42,010 bases of DNA from JBBDNC01 sp040877875 (lineage in GTDB: Bacteria; Bacteroidota; Rhodothermia; Balneolales; Balneolaceae), in the NCBI GenBank assembly GCA_040877875.1, contig JBBDNC010000010.1, positions 1-42,010 on the forward strand, given 5' to 3'. How positions within the stretch are numbered: position 1 is the first letter of the stretch; every line of letters starts with the position of its first letter. The notes under the pieces were generated by a model. That model had not been told where the DNA came from. It saw only the letters and a list, made by a program, of their open reading frames with translations, and made no database searches. Shown piece by piece: positions 32,301 to 41,159 of this stretch. The position numbers were made by a program, and so were the translations under genes.

Positions 32301-35300
32301 TTAATCCGCAGATCTTACCAATCCTACAGCATCTTCCCCGACAAGATTTCGTAAACCGTTCAGCAGTTCATTACTCGGCTCCACTACAAATTTCCGTACA
32401 TTCATAAAGAGGGGTTTCTCGGTTTCCCGGCTATAAACCTGGAACTTGATCGGAGTATTGCCCTGGTGAATACTGAAAAGGGAGGCCATCTGGTGCAGAT
32501 CTTCTTTCGAGAGCTCTCCCGTATGCAGGTTAACCGTCAGCTCCAGTTTATGCTGAAATTTTTCCCTGAGGTTTTCAACCCTTTCAAATTGTTTTGCGAT
32601 GATCTTCGGCTGAGCATCCCGTTTATCGATCTGCCCTTCAACCATTACAATGGTATCGGCCTGGAGCTTGCCCAGGTTGCGATCGTAGATTTCATTGAAG
32701 GCGATCACTTCCACCGACCCTTTCAAATCCTCAAGCTGTATAAAAGCAAAGGGACGTCCCTTGCGGTCATTCACTTCTTTAACCGCGGTAATAATACCAA
32801 TCACCCTTACCGTCGATTTAACTTCGAGCTTATTCAACGATTCCGGCTCCAGGCTATGGCTTGAAAATAAATAAATATCTTCCCGGTATTTATCCAGAGG
32901 ATGGCCGCTGAGATAAAAGCCGATCAGCTCCCTTTCCCGGTTCAACCGCTCGATCGTGGTCCACGGATCCTTGTCCCGTAGCCTGGGCTCATCCACCACA
33001 GCCGAACCCCCTTCCCCATTGCCAAACAGGTTTGCCTGGTTCAAACGCTCCTCCTCCTGCTTGCGGGAAGCATAACTGAGAATATCCTCAATACTCTCCA
33101 GCAGGGAAGCCCGGTTATGATGCAGGGTGTCGAAGGCCCCTGCTTGAATAAGACTCTCTATCGTCCGCCGGTTGCAGACTTTTGTGTCAATTCGGGAGGA
33201 AAAATCGAAAATACTTTTAAAAGGACCCTTCTCATTTCGGTTTTCCACAATCTGCTGAATTGCATTGGAGCCGACTCCCTTGATGGCCGACATGCCATAT
33301 TGAATGCGCCCGTTCCTGGACGCAAACCTTCCTTCGGCCGAATTGATATTGGGAGGATCCACCGCAATTCCCATACGCTGGCACTCTTCTATAAAGAAAG
33401 AGACTTTCTTGATGTCATTCATATTGTGGCTGAGCACAGCCGACATATACTCAGCCGGATATTTGGCCTTGAAGTACATGGTGTGATACGCCACTATCGA
33501 ATACGCCGCCGAATGGGATTTGTTAAAACCGTAGCCGGCAAACAAGGCCATTTTATCAAAAACATCTTTGGCTACTTTTTTATCATATCCTTTTTCAACG
33601 GCCTGCTTCATGAATTTTTCTTCTTCCGGGGGCAAAAGTTCCGGTTTCTTCTTTCCCATGATTCGCCGCAAAACATCCGCTTCGCCAAGTGTATACCCCC
33701 CCATTTTCTGGGCAACCATCATAATCTGCTCCTGGTAGATCATGATTCCGAAGGTGGGTTCCAGAATTCCCTGAAGATCCTGATGGGGGTAGGCTACCTC
33801 TTCATCACCGTGTTTTCGCTTGATATAATCGGGGATAAACTGCATCGGTCCGGGCCGGTAGAGTGCATTCATGGCAATCAGGTCATTGATCCCCGTCGGC
33901 TGAAGTTGTTTGAGGTACCTGCGCATCCCGTCGGATTCAAACTGAAACGTTCCGATCGTATGACCTTTTTGGCAAAGTTTGAAGGTCGCCGCATCATCCA
34001 GGGGAATCTCATCAAGGTCATATACCTTATCGTGATTTTCCCGAACCATTTCAAGGGTCGTTTTCAGGATTGAAAGAGTTTTCAAGCCCAGAAAATCCAT
34101 TTTCAGCATGCCGGCATCCTCGATCACCTTGCCGTCGTACTGGGTCACATATAAATCAGCTTCTTTTGACGTGCAAATCGGGATGAATTCAGTCAGTTTG
34201 TCCGGGGCAATGATCACACCCGCCGCATGAATACCCGTATTCCGGACCGACCCTTCCAGGGTTTCCGCCATTTGAAGCGTTTGCGATTCCAGACCGTCCC
34301 CTTGTTTAATCTGTCTGAGTTCCTTTACTTCGTTAAATGCTTCCTCAAGACTGATCCCCACAGTTTCGGGAACTTGTTTTGCAATACGGTCTGCATCTGA
34401 AAGAGGCAGATCCAGAACCCTGGCAACATCACGCACCGACGACCGTGCAGCCATCGTCCCGAATGTGATGATATGTGCTACCTGGCTTTTGCCATACTTT
34501 TCCACTACATAATCGATGACTTTTTGTCTTCCGTCATCGTCAAAATCAATATCAATATCCGGCATGGATACCCGTTCGGGATTCAAAAATCGCTCAAAGA
34601 GCAGATCGTATTCAAGCGGGTCGATATTGGTAATTCCGGTACAATACGCCACTACCGAACCAGCAGCCGACCCCCGGCCTGGTCCCACATATACATTCAT
34701 CCTTTTGGCAGCCGCTATAAAATCCTGGACGATAAGAAAATACCCGGCAAAGCCCATCCTTTGTATAATCTCCAGCTCGCGATCCAGCCGGCCGGCAATC
34801 TCGTCCGTCAACTCAACATAACGCTCTTTTGCTCCCTCAAAGCTCAAATGCCTCAGGTACTCATCTTCATTTTCAAATCCCTCAGGCAGATCAAAATTGG
34901 GGAGAATCACATCCCTTTTAAGTTCAATCGCTTCAACCTTCTCTACAATTTCATGGGTATTTGAAATGGCCTCGGGATGATCGGCAAACAGCGCCTTCAT
35001 CTCGTCCTGCGACTTGAAATAGAATTCATCATTTGGAAATCCGAAACGATACCCACGGCCTCTGCCGATGGGAGTCTGGATCAACTCTCCGTTATCAATG
35101 CACAACAAGGCATCGTGTGCCTTGGAGTCTGTTTTTTCCACGTAAAAGACGTTATTAGCGGCAATAACTTTCACTCCATACTTCTTCGCAAAACGGAGAA
35201 GGACTTCATTCACCCTCTCTTCTTCTTCCAGGCCGTGCCGGTTCAGTTCAACGTAAAAATCATCACCGAACAGATCATGCCACCACTTAAAAGCTTCTTC

Positions 35301-36515
35301 GGCAACCTCTTCTCCCCGATTCAATATCAGATCCGGAACCTCTCCTGAAGTTCCACCAGTCAATGCAATCAGCCCGTCCTTATAGGTTTTGATCAAATCA
35401 CGGTCGACCCGGGGAAATTTATAATAGTACCCCTCGATAAAACCGAGCGAACAGAGTTCCGAGAGGTTCTTGTAGCCCTTCCTGTTCTTGGAGAGAAAGA
35501 CCTGCTGGGTTCGCTTATCCTTTTTATCTCTCGTGAATCTTTTTTCGTGCCGGTCTTCCACAACATAACACTCCGCACCGATAATGGGTTTGACCCCCTT
35601 GTCATGGGCTTGCTGTACAAATTTGAAAATCCCGTACATATTCCCGAGATCGGTAAGTGCAACCGCAGGCATTCCGCATTTTTTAGCTTTGTCAATCAGT
35701 CCTGAAATATCACAGGTAGCCTGAAGAACAGAGTACCTCGAGTGACAGTGGAGTTGGGAAAAGGGAGCGGTAAAAGCCTGATCCGACACTTCTTTGGGCA
35801 GGTCGATGGATGCTTTTTGAGACGGTCCCTTATCCGACACTCCCCTGTCCCGCAATTCACGGACCTTTCCCATGTAGGTTTCCGACTCGATATACTCGGA
35901 AGCCGGACGGGTCAGGTCCCGAAACGTCCCGGGAAAGGTTACCCGGATTACGCCCAATCGTACGAGTTCCAGAAAACACCGGGCTGTAGCCTCTACATCG
36001 GCCGCCGCATTATGAGCCTCCTCAAATCCGACTTCAAATAATTTTTCATGCAATTCCGACAGGGTGGGCCACTTGTATCTGCCCCTTCCTCCCGGCAATT
36101 TGCAAAATTCGGTTGAGTCATCCTTGGTATCAATATGAATCTTGTCTCCAAGCGGGTTATCCCCTTCAACACGGAGGTACTCCGCCCCCATGATATTTAA
36201 ATCAAACTCAAGATTATGCCCGATGATAAAGGCAGCTTTCTTAACATCTTCGTCGAAGGCCTCCATCACTTTCTTAAGTGGAATTCCCTCCTTTTTCGCA
36301 CGTTCAGTTGAAATACCATGAACCTTTTCCGCATTGAACGGTATGGTAAAACCATCCGGCTGAACAATGTAGTTTCCGCTGGAAATCAATTCACCGGACG
36401 GATCATGTACCTGCCAGGCCAATTGTACACAGCGCGGCCAATTATCAAAGTCGGTAAGGGGAGCTGAAAAATTTTGAGGTAAACCGGTCGTCTCCGTGTC
36501 GAATATCAGGTACAT
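32301..36515 (-). CDS. dnaE: DNA polymerase III alpha subunit with N-terminal DEDDh exonuclease
   Basis: Replicative polymerase of 1404 residues, about 240 longer than E. coli DnaE. Residues 1-190 form a DnaQ-type 3'-5' exonuclease with all five catalytic residues: D6, E8, D105, H168 and D173. A PHP domain starts near 253 (LHCHSRYS). The palm carries GPGRGSAAGS (611-620) and MPDIDIDFDDDGR (651-663) with the catalytic aspartates. A helix-hairpin-helix and an OB domain (VRVIGIITAVKEV and following) end the protein. The proofreading function is thus fused in cis, as described for some Bacteroidota-related lineages, and no separate dnaQ is visible nearby. Confidence 0.96.
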   Translation of the reverse strand: MYLIFDTETTGLPQNFSAPLTDFDNWPRCVQLAWQVHDPSGELISSGNYIVQPDGFTIPFNAEKVHGISTERAKKEGIPLKKVMEAFDEDVKKAAFIIGHNLEFDLNIMGAEYLRVEGDNPLGDKIHIDTKDDSTEFCKLPGGRGRYKWPTLSELHEKLFEVGFEEAHNAAADVEATARCFLELVRLGVIRVTFPGTFRDLTRPASEYIESETYMGKVRELRDRGVSDKGPSQKASIDLPKEVSDQAFTAPFSQLHCHSRYSVLQATCDISGLIDKAKKCGMPAVALTDLGNMYGIFKFVQQAHDKGVKPIIGAECYVVEDRHEKRFTRDKKDKRTQQVFLSKNRKGYKNLSELCSLGFIEGYYYKFPRVDRDLIKTYKDGLIALTGGTSGEVPDLILNRGEEVAEEAFKWWHDLFGDDFYVELNRHGLEEEERVNEVLLRFAKKYGVKVIAANNVFYVEKTDSKAHDALLCIDNGELIQTPIGRGRGYRFGFPNDEFYFKSQDEMKALFADHPEAISNTHEIVEKVEAIELKRDVILPNFDLPEGFENEDEYLRHLSFEGAKERYVELTDEIAGRLDRELEIIQRMGFAGYFLIVQDFIAAAKRMNVYVGPGRGSAAGSVVAYCTGITNIDPLEYDLLFERFLNPERVSMPDIDIDFDDDGRQKVIDYVVEKYGKSQVAHIITFGTMAARSSVRDVARVLDLPLSDADRIAKQVPETVGISLEEAFNEVKELRQIKQGDGLESQTLQMAETLEGSVRNTGIHAAGVIIAPDKLTEFIPICTSKEADLYVTQYDGKVIEDAGMLKMDFLGLKTLSILKTTLEMVRENHDKVYDLDEIPLDDAATFKLCQKGHTIGTFQFESDGMRRYLKQLQPTGINDLIAMNALYRPGPMQFIPDYIKRKHGDEEVAYPHQDLQGILEPTFGIMIYQEQIMMVAQKMGGYTLGEADVLRRIMGKKKPELLPPEEEKFMKQAVEKGYDKKVAKDVFDKMALFAGYGFNKSHSAAYSIVAYHTMYFKAKYPAEYMSAVLSHNMNDIKKVSFFIEECQRMGIAVDPPNINSAEGRFASRNGRIQYGMSAIKGVGSNAIQQIVENRNEKGPFKSIFDFSSRIDTKVCNRRTIESLIQAGAFDTLHHNRASLLESIEDILSYASRKQEEERLNQANLFGNGEGGSAVVDEPRLRDKDPWTTIERLNRERELIGFYLSGHPLDKYREDIYLFSSHSLEPESLNKLEVKSTVRVIGIITAVKEVNDRKGRPFAFIQLEDLKGSVEVIAFNEIYDRNLGKLQADTIVMVEGQIDKRDAQPKIIAKQFERVENLREKFQHKLELTVNLHTGELSKEDLHQMASLFSIHQGNTPIKFQVYSRETEKPLFMNVRKFVVEPSNELLNGLRNLVGEDAVGLVRSAD

Positions 36516-36627
36516 TCGAGGTATTCCATTTTAATTGCGAATCGTAAACAGATCTCTCATTGAATATAGCATTTCACCGGTAAACCTTGAATTATGAATC
36601 CAAATAAATGATCCGAAAACAAACAGA

Positions 36628-37458
36628 CTACATTTCAGTTTCAAGATTTGCGATAAATTCTTTCCAGGCACGAAAATAGACTTCCTGTGATTCCACGAAG
36701 TTATTATTGTGTCCACCCCATAACTCAACAAATGTTTTCGGCTCCGGTGCTTTCTCATAAAGTTTCCGGGCGTGTTGAAAGCCGATCAGCGGATCTTCCC
36801 TGCTGTGCATGACCATGACCGGAGCACTCGATTGAGAGAGGTAATCCAGGGTCGGAAATTTCGGGCGGACCAGGCGGGAGGGAATCATCGGATAAGCCTC
36901 CGAAGCAATATCTTTAAGTCTCGTAAAGGTAGATTCCAAAACCAGTCCTCCGGCATCTACGTTTTGCCCAAGATAAGCTGAAACCGGCCCTCCAAGCGAT
37001 CTGCCAAATAGAATAATCTGGCTAGGGTCATAGGATTGATCCCGGGTCAGATATCTCCATGCCGCTTCTATATCCTGATACAGTCCCTTTTCGGTCGGGG
37101 TCCCCTCGCTTTTTCCATACCCCCTGTAATCATAAATAAATACTGAAATTCTGCTCTCATTCATCCAGTCCAGTAACTGTAAGCGGTCGGATATATTTCC
37201 CCCGTTGCCGTGCGAAAATAAGACCGCATACTCAGACTCTTCATGCGGGAGATACCACCCGTGCAACCGGAGGCCGTCAACAGACTCAAAATATACATCT
37301 TTCCACTCCGCCTGAATCGCAGAGGGAGTTCCGGAAAAATGGGCAGAAGGATGATACAAAAGTCTATCCTGCAGGATATAGAGTATTACTATCAAAGCAA
37401 GATAACCTCCGCCAACGTAGAGTATTGCATACATGATTGTCCTTAGTAGTTTTTTCAT
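36628..37458 (-). CDS. Membrane-anchored alpha/beta hydrolase (BEM46/ABHD13-like)
   Basis: A 276-residue protein with one N-terminal membrane helix (about 8-30) and a complete hydrolase triad: S154 in GRSLGG, D222 in SREDPLI and H250 in GGHNNNF. The oxyanion segment is FSHGNGGN (81-88) and the YDYRGYGKSEG block (109-119) is typical of the BEM46/ABHD13 group. Activity is probably on esters or thioesters at the membrane; the substrate is unknown. It is downstream of thpR on the same strand after a 134-base gap, with no clear operon link. Confidence 0.88.
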   Translation of the reverse strand: MKKLLRTIMYAILYVGGGYLALIVILYILQDRLLYHPSAHFSGTPSAIQAEWKDVYFESVDGLRLHGWYLPHEESEYAVLFSHGNGGNISDRLQLLDWMNESRISVFIYDYRGYGKSEGTPTEKGLYQDIEAAWRYLTRDQSYDPSQIILFGRSLGGPVSAYLGQNVDAGGLVLESTFTRLKDIASEAYPMIPSRLVRPKFPTLDYLSQSSAPVMVMHSREDPLIGFQHARKLYEKAPEPKTFVELWGGHNNNFVESQEVYFRAWKEFIANLETEM

Positions 37459-37592
37459 TCGCGTTCTGTATGTAAAAACAAGCTGTCAATCGTCAGCCTT
37501 TCCCTTCTGTCCAAAGGCTGACCAATAAATACCTGCTGATTCTTCCTTCCCAGGTCCCGGGCCCTGATTCCCGGATTCCGGTTTTAGATCCA

Positions 37593-38150
37593 TCATTTTT
37601 CCATCCCGGTCCTGGCTTCATAGATTCGCTTTGCCGAGTGAACGGCACCTCCTGGTTGTAGTTTGCTTTCGTATAGAACAAACTGACTGACCTTCATTCC
37701 GCCGGCTTCAAGGTCCTTGAACTCTTCTGTCAGTTTTGCGACTTCCTTCATCGGAGTCGAATGGATTCTTGCAAGGGTCACATGCGGCCGATAGTCAAAC
37801 CGGTCAGGTTTCGCACCGTATTGCCGGGTAATTTCATCAATCTGTTCCTGCAATTCAAATAAAGGCGGGGGAGCCTCGACTCCCGCCCACAGCACGGATG
37901 GATGCTTTTTCGGGGGAAAAGAGCCTAATGACCGGATAGTAATATCAAACGGGTCAAATTCGACGGATTCGAGCGCTTCTACCAGTTCATTCGCCTCGGG
38001 ACGGCGGGTGTTCCCGATGAATTTCAATGTCAGGTGCAAATTTTCAGAAGACACCCATTTAAAACCTGAAAGAGGTTTATAAACCTCGGACAGACGCTCT
38101 TTAATATCTTCGGTGATCGGAATAGCCGTGAAAAGACGCATCAAAATCAC
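37593..38150 (-). CDS. thpR: RNA 2',3'-cyclic phosphodiesterase (ThpR/LigT)
   Basis: 2H-superfamily enzyme of 185 residues that opens 2',3'-cyclic phosphates on RNA. Both catalytic HxT motifs are present: H39-x-T41 (NLHLTLKFIG) and H123-x-T125 (RPHVTLARI). The start overlaps the acylphosphatase stop by 4 bases. M4 at 38141 would give the usual MRLFTAI start, so the first three residues are uncertain. Confidence 0.94.
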   Translation of the reverse strand: MILMRLFTAIPITEDIKERLSEVYKPLSGFKWVSSENLHLTLKFIGNTRRPEANELVEALESVEFDPFDITIRSLGSFPPKKHPSVLWAGVEAPPPLFELQEQIDEITRQYGAKPDRFDYRPHVTLARIHSTPMKEVAKLTEEFKDLEAGGMKVSQFVLYESKLQPGGAVHSAKRIYEARTGMEK

Positions 38151-38434
38151 ACTGTGGGTTTTACCTGAAAACTCCTGTATTCGGAGCCACCGGTTGTTTC
38201 CTCTTTAACGGTAATATCCGTCACATTCGCGGAACGGGGGCCCTCCTGCAGACGGCTCATCATCCGCTCGGTATTTTCAGGAGTTCCTTCCATCCACACT
38301 TCCACTCTTCCATCCCGCAGATTCCGAACCCATCCGTTAAGATTCAGACGCAGGGCTTCCTGCCGGGTAAAATGCCGAAATCCAACCCCCTGGACTCTGC
38401 CGGAAAGAAATACGTGTTTTTGAACTTTATCCAT
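38147..38434 (-). CDS. acyP: Acylphosphatase
   Basis: Small enzyme of 95 residues that hydrolyses acyl phosphates. The phosphate-binding loop SGRVQGVGFRHF (11-22) includes catalytic R20, and catalytic N38 is in GWVRNLRDGRVEVWMEG. Length is normal for the family. The stop overlaps the thpR start by 4 bases, so the two are translated together. It is divergent from oxyR across about 200 bases. Confidence 0.95.
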   Translation of the reverse strand: MDKVQKHVFLSGRVQGVGFRHFTRQEALRLNLNGWVRNLRDGRVEVWMEGTPENTERMMSRLQEGPRSANVTDITVKEETTGGSEYRSFQVKPTV

Positions 38435-38635
38435 TTACCTTTTATTCCTTTACCGTGATTTCTAGTATATTTAACCCTTGTGGACTTTTGAGAAAACGAG
38501 AACAAAACCCTACAATCAAAACCAACCGAATTTCGGTTTAAAACTTCACTGAATAAAACCAATTTCATTGCAGGATCGTTGTCTTCATATCGATTTCGTA
38601 TGATTTGACCTTGCTTGAAAATTGTAATCAACAGG

Positions 38636-39571
38636 ATGACACTGACTCAACTCTCTTATATCGTAGCGATAGACAAATACCGGCACTTTGCCACTGCAGC
38701 CGAAAAAATCTATGTGACCCAGCCCACCCTGAGTATGCAGATTCACAAACTGGAAGAACAGCTTGGGGTAAAAATCTTCGATCGTTCCAAGTCGCCCGTG
38801 GTCCCGACCGAAATCGGGGAACAAATCATCGAACAGGCTAAGAAAATTCTCCGGGATTCCAAACATATTGAGGACCTTGCGAATCTTTCGGACGATACAT
38901 TGAAAGGTTCTTTCAGAATAGGAGTAATCCCGACCATCGCCCCTTATTTAATTCCTTTATTCCTGCGGAATTTTGCAAAAAATCATCCGGAGGTAGACCT
39001 CACTTTTAAGGAAATGCTGACAAGCGAGGTACTGGAGGGACTTTCCGATGATACGCTGGATGTCGGGATTATTGCGACACCGGTCGATCAGAGTCACATC
39101 TATGTTGAGGATCTTTACCTCGAACCTTTTGTCGGTTATCTTTCAACCGGCCATCCGTTACGGGAAAAAAAGAAACTGAAAGTAGAAGACCTTAATCAAC
39201 GCAACATCTGGCTTTTAAACGAAGGACACTGTTTCAGAGACCAGGCAGTAAAATTATGCAAACAGGTACGAGCCCAGGGCGACTCCTCGATCCATTTCGA
39301 CAGCGGGAACCTTGAAACCCTGAAAAAACTTGTAGAGCAGAATTTTGGCATGACCCTGCTCCCCTGGCTGGCATTGCAGGAATTTGACGGCAATTGCAGC
39401 AACGCCGTTCTGAAAGAATTCTACAAACCGGTCCCCAGCCGCAAAGTCCGGCTTGCCTACGGCCGAAAATATTTAAAACAAAATTTCATCCATGTGTTTA
39501 TGGAAGAAATACAATCCAGCCTCCCCGATAAACTGAAAAAAGAAAAAGACCTGCTGGTAATTGAAGAATAA
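38636..39571 (+). CDS. oxyR: Peroxide sensor OxyR (LysR family)
   Basis: Transcription regulator that senses hydrogen peroxide through a disulfide switch. I chose the ATG at 38636 rather than the upstream TTG because it gives the family start MTLTQLSYIVAI. With this start the redox cysteines fall at C199 and C208 (EGHCFRDQAVKLC), exactly the E. coli OxyR numbering and spacing. Residues 1-60 form the winged helix (FATAAEKIYVTQPTLSMQIHKLEEQLG), and the rest is the substrate-binding fold ending with LVEQNFGMTLLPWLAL. Length 311. Followed by a TerC transporter on the same strand. Confidence 0.95.
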   Translation: MTLTQLSYIVAIDKYRHFATAAEKIYVTQPTLSMQIHKLEEQLGVKIFDRSKSPVVPTEIGEQIIEQAKKILRDSKHIEDLANLSDDTLKGSFRIGVIPTIAPYLIPLFLRNFAKNHPEVDLTFKEMLTSEVLEGLSDDTLDVGIIATPVDQSHIYVEDLYLEPFVGYLSTGHPLREKKKLKVEDLNQRNIWLLNEGHCFRDQAVKLCKQVRAQGDSSIHFDSGNLETLKKLVEQNFGMTLLPWLALQEFDGNCSNAVLKEFYKPVPSRKVRLAYGRKYLKQNFIHVFMEEIQSSLPDKLKKEKDLLVIEE

Positions 39572-39710
39572 CCTCCGGTCAGATAACGAAGCCTCTTTCA
39601 ATTCGATTATGACTGTTCAACAGTTAACTCTATCATGCAGAGTATCCTGAAACGCGGAATGGAAGAGAGGAATGAATTTGGCAAACCAATAAAGATATAA
39701 ACCTAAGCAC

Positions 39711-40670
39711 GTGGAACACAGCCTCACCCTTTGGATCGTATTTAATCTGTTTATCATTGTCATGCTGCTGATCGACCTTCTGGTTTTTAACCGCAAACCG
39801 CATGAGATCAGCATTCGGGAAAGCCTGACCTGGACCGGTATCTGGATATTGCTGGCTGTCATTTTTGGCGGCGGACTTTACTATTTCATGGACCCCCAGA
39901 GTTCGCTCGACTATTTTACAGGATATCTGATCGAGAAATCATTGAGTGTCGACAATATCTTTGTTTTTCTTCTGATATTCAGCTACTTCAATGTTTCATC
40001 CAAATATCAGCACAAGGTACTCTTTTGGGGTATTATAGGAGCGTTGGCCTTCCGGCTCCTGTTTATCTTTCTCGGTATTGCATTGATCGAGCGTTTCCAC
40101 TGGATCATTTATGTTTTCGGTGCTTTTTTAATCTTTACCGGAATCAAGCTTGGCCTGGAGAAAAACAAAAAAATTGAGCCGGAAAAAAATCCGATTCTCA
40201 AACTTGTCCGCCGGTTCCTGCCGGTTACTCGCGAATTTCACGAAGAAAAGTTTTTTGTTCATATCCGCTCGCGTTGGGTCGCAACTCCCATGTTTATCGT
40301 ACTGGTCGTGATCGAAACCACGGATATCGTTTTTGCCCTCGACTCGATTCCGGCGATTATGGCCATCACCAGAGACCCTTTTATTATCTATAGTGCCAAT
40401 GCTTTTGCAATTCTCGGGCTGCGGGCTCTTTATTTTGCCTTGTCGGGAGTAATGAGACTCTTCCATTATCTGCACTACGGCCTGGCCCTTATTCTTGTTT
40501 ATGTCGGGGTCAAGATGATAATTGAACCGTTCTATGAAATTGACACATTCTATTCTCTGTTTTTTATTCTGGGTACAATTGTCGCTTCCACCCTGCTCTC
40601 TTATTTTTTTCCGGAAGAGAATGGCAAGGACCTCCCGGACTCCGCCGCCGGCGATTCAATGAATTCCTGA
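39711..40670 (+). CDS. TerC/Alx-family membrane transporter
   Basis: Integral membrane protein of 319 residues with about nine helices, starting with GTG (MEHSLTLWIVFNLF). Family acidic motifs are present: EKSLSVDNIFVF (75-86) and ETTDIVFALDSIPAIMAIT in the second half. TerC/Alx proteins are linked to manganese export and metal loading or to tellurite resistance. I see no yybP-ykoY-type manganese riboswitch in the 139-base leader. Adjacent oxyR suggests a link with peroxide and metal stress, which is inferred. The C-terminal tail (about 20 residues) is polar. Confidence 0.9.
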   Translation: MEHSLTLWIVFNLFIIVMLLIDLLVFNRKPHEISIRESLTWTGIWILLAVIFGGGLYYFMDPQSSLDYFTGYLIEKSLSVDNIFVFLLIFSYFNVSSKYQHKVLFWGIIGALAFRLLFIFLGIALIERFHWIIYVFGAFLIFTGIKLGLEKNKKIEPEKNPILKLVRRFLPVTREFHEEKFFVHIRSRWVATPMFIVLVVIETTDIVFALDSIPAIMAITRDPFIIYSANAFAILGLRALYFALSGVMRLFHYLHYGLALILVYVGVKMIIEPFYEIDTFYSLFFILGTIVASTLLSYFFPEENGKDLPDSAAGDSMNS

Positions 40671-40676
40671 AAGCTT

Positions 40677-41102
40677 ATGGAAGTACTTTCATACAAGTGG
40701 TTCATGACCTATTACCTGGCAATGGGCACCTTGCTCCTTACCGGCGGTATCTATTCTTTGATCCGAATTTCATTGATCAAAGACTATCTCCTTGGAGCTG
40801 CCAGGGATGAACATCCACCCTCGTTGTGGATACAGTTCCTTAAGGGGCTGTTTTATTTTACACTTCCATGCCTGCTTTTCTCCTTTTTCCCCTTCTCCTG
40901 GCCGGAGTTGCTGTTTTCAATCTGGTCTCTGATCATTGTATATATGGCAGGACAACTGCTGGCCTATTGGCCTCAAACCTCCCGGGCAATTCTTCAAAAC
41001 CGGGAAGAACTCCGGGGTAAAATTAAATGGGTAGCCGGCAATATGCTGTCGATCGGGATCATCCTGTTTTTACTTTGTTATTACCTTATCACAAAAGGGT
41101 AA
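40677..41102 (+). CDS. Small four-helix membrane protein, unknown
   Basis: A 141-residue protein not assigned to a family. Hydrophobic segments lie at about 9-30, 52-72, 75-95 and 119-137, with a basic loop between the last two (QNREELRGKIKW). The start is 6 bases after the TerC stop, so it is probably co-translated and may be a partner of the transporter. No catalytic or metal-binding pattern is visible. Confidence 0.6.
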   Translation: MEVLSYKWFMTYYLAMGTLLLTGGIYSLIRISLIKDYLLGAARDEHPPSLWIQFLKGLFYFTLPCLLFSFFPFSWPELLFSIWSLIIVYMAGQLLAYWPQTSRAILQNREELRGKIKWVAGNMLSIGIILFLLCYYLITKG

Positions 41103-41159
41103 TGGAACGGAGATGTGAAATGATTTAAACTACCCTCCCGGCAGGTTGTCGGTCCCGAT

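Noticed and set aside
33117..34073. 318-codon plus-strand open frame opposite dnaE
   Set aside because: Antisense shadow of a well-supported gene, with no recognisable domain or start context.
38615..38635. TTG start for oxyR
   Set aside because: The ATG at 38636 gives the conserved N-terminus and places the redox cysteines at 199 and 208.
39572..39710. Possible manganese riboswitch before the TerC gene
   Set aside because: I looked for the yybP-ykoY core and found no convincing match in the 139-base leader.
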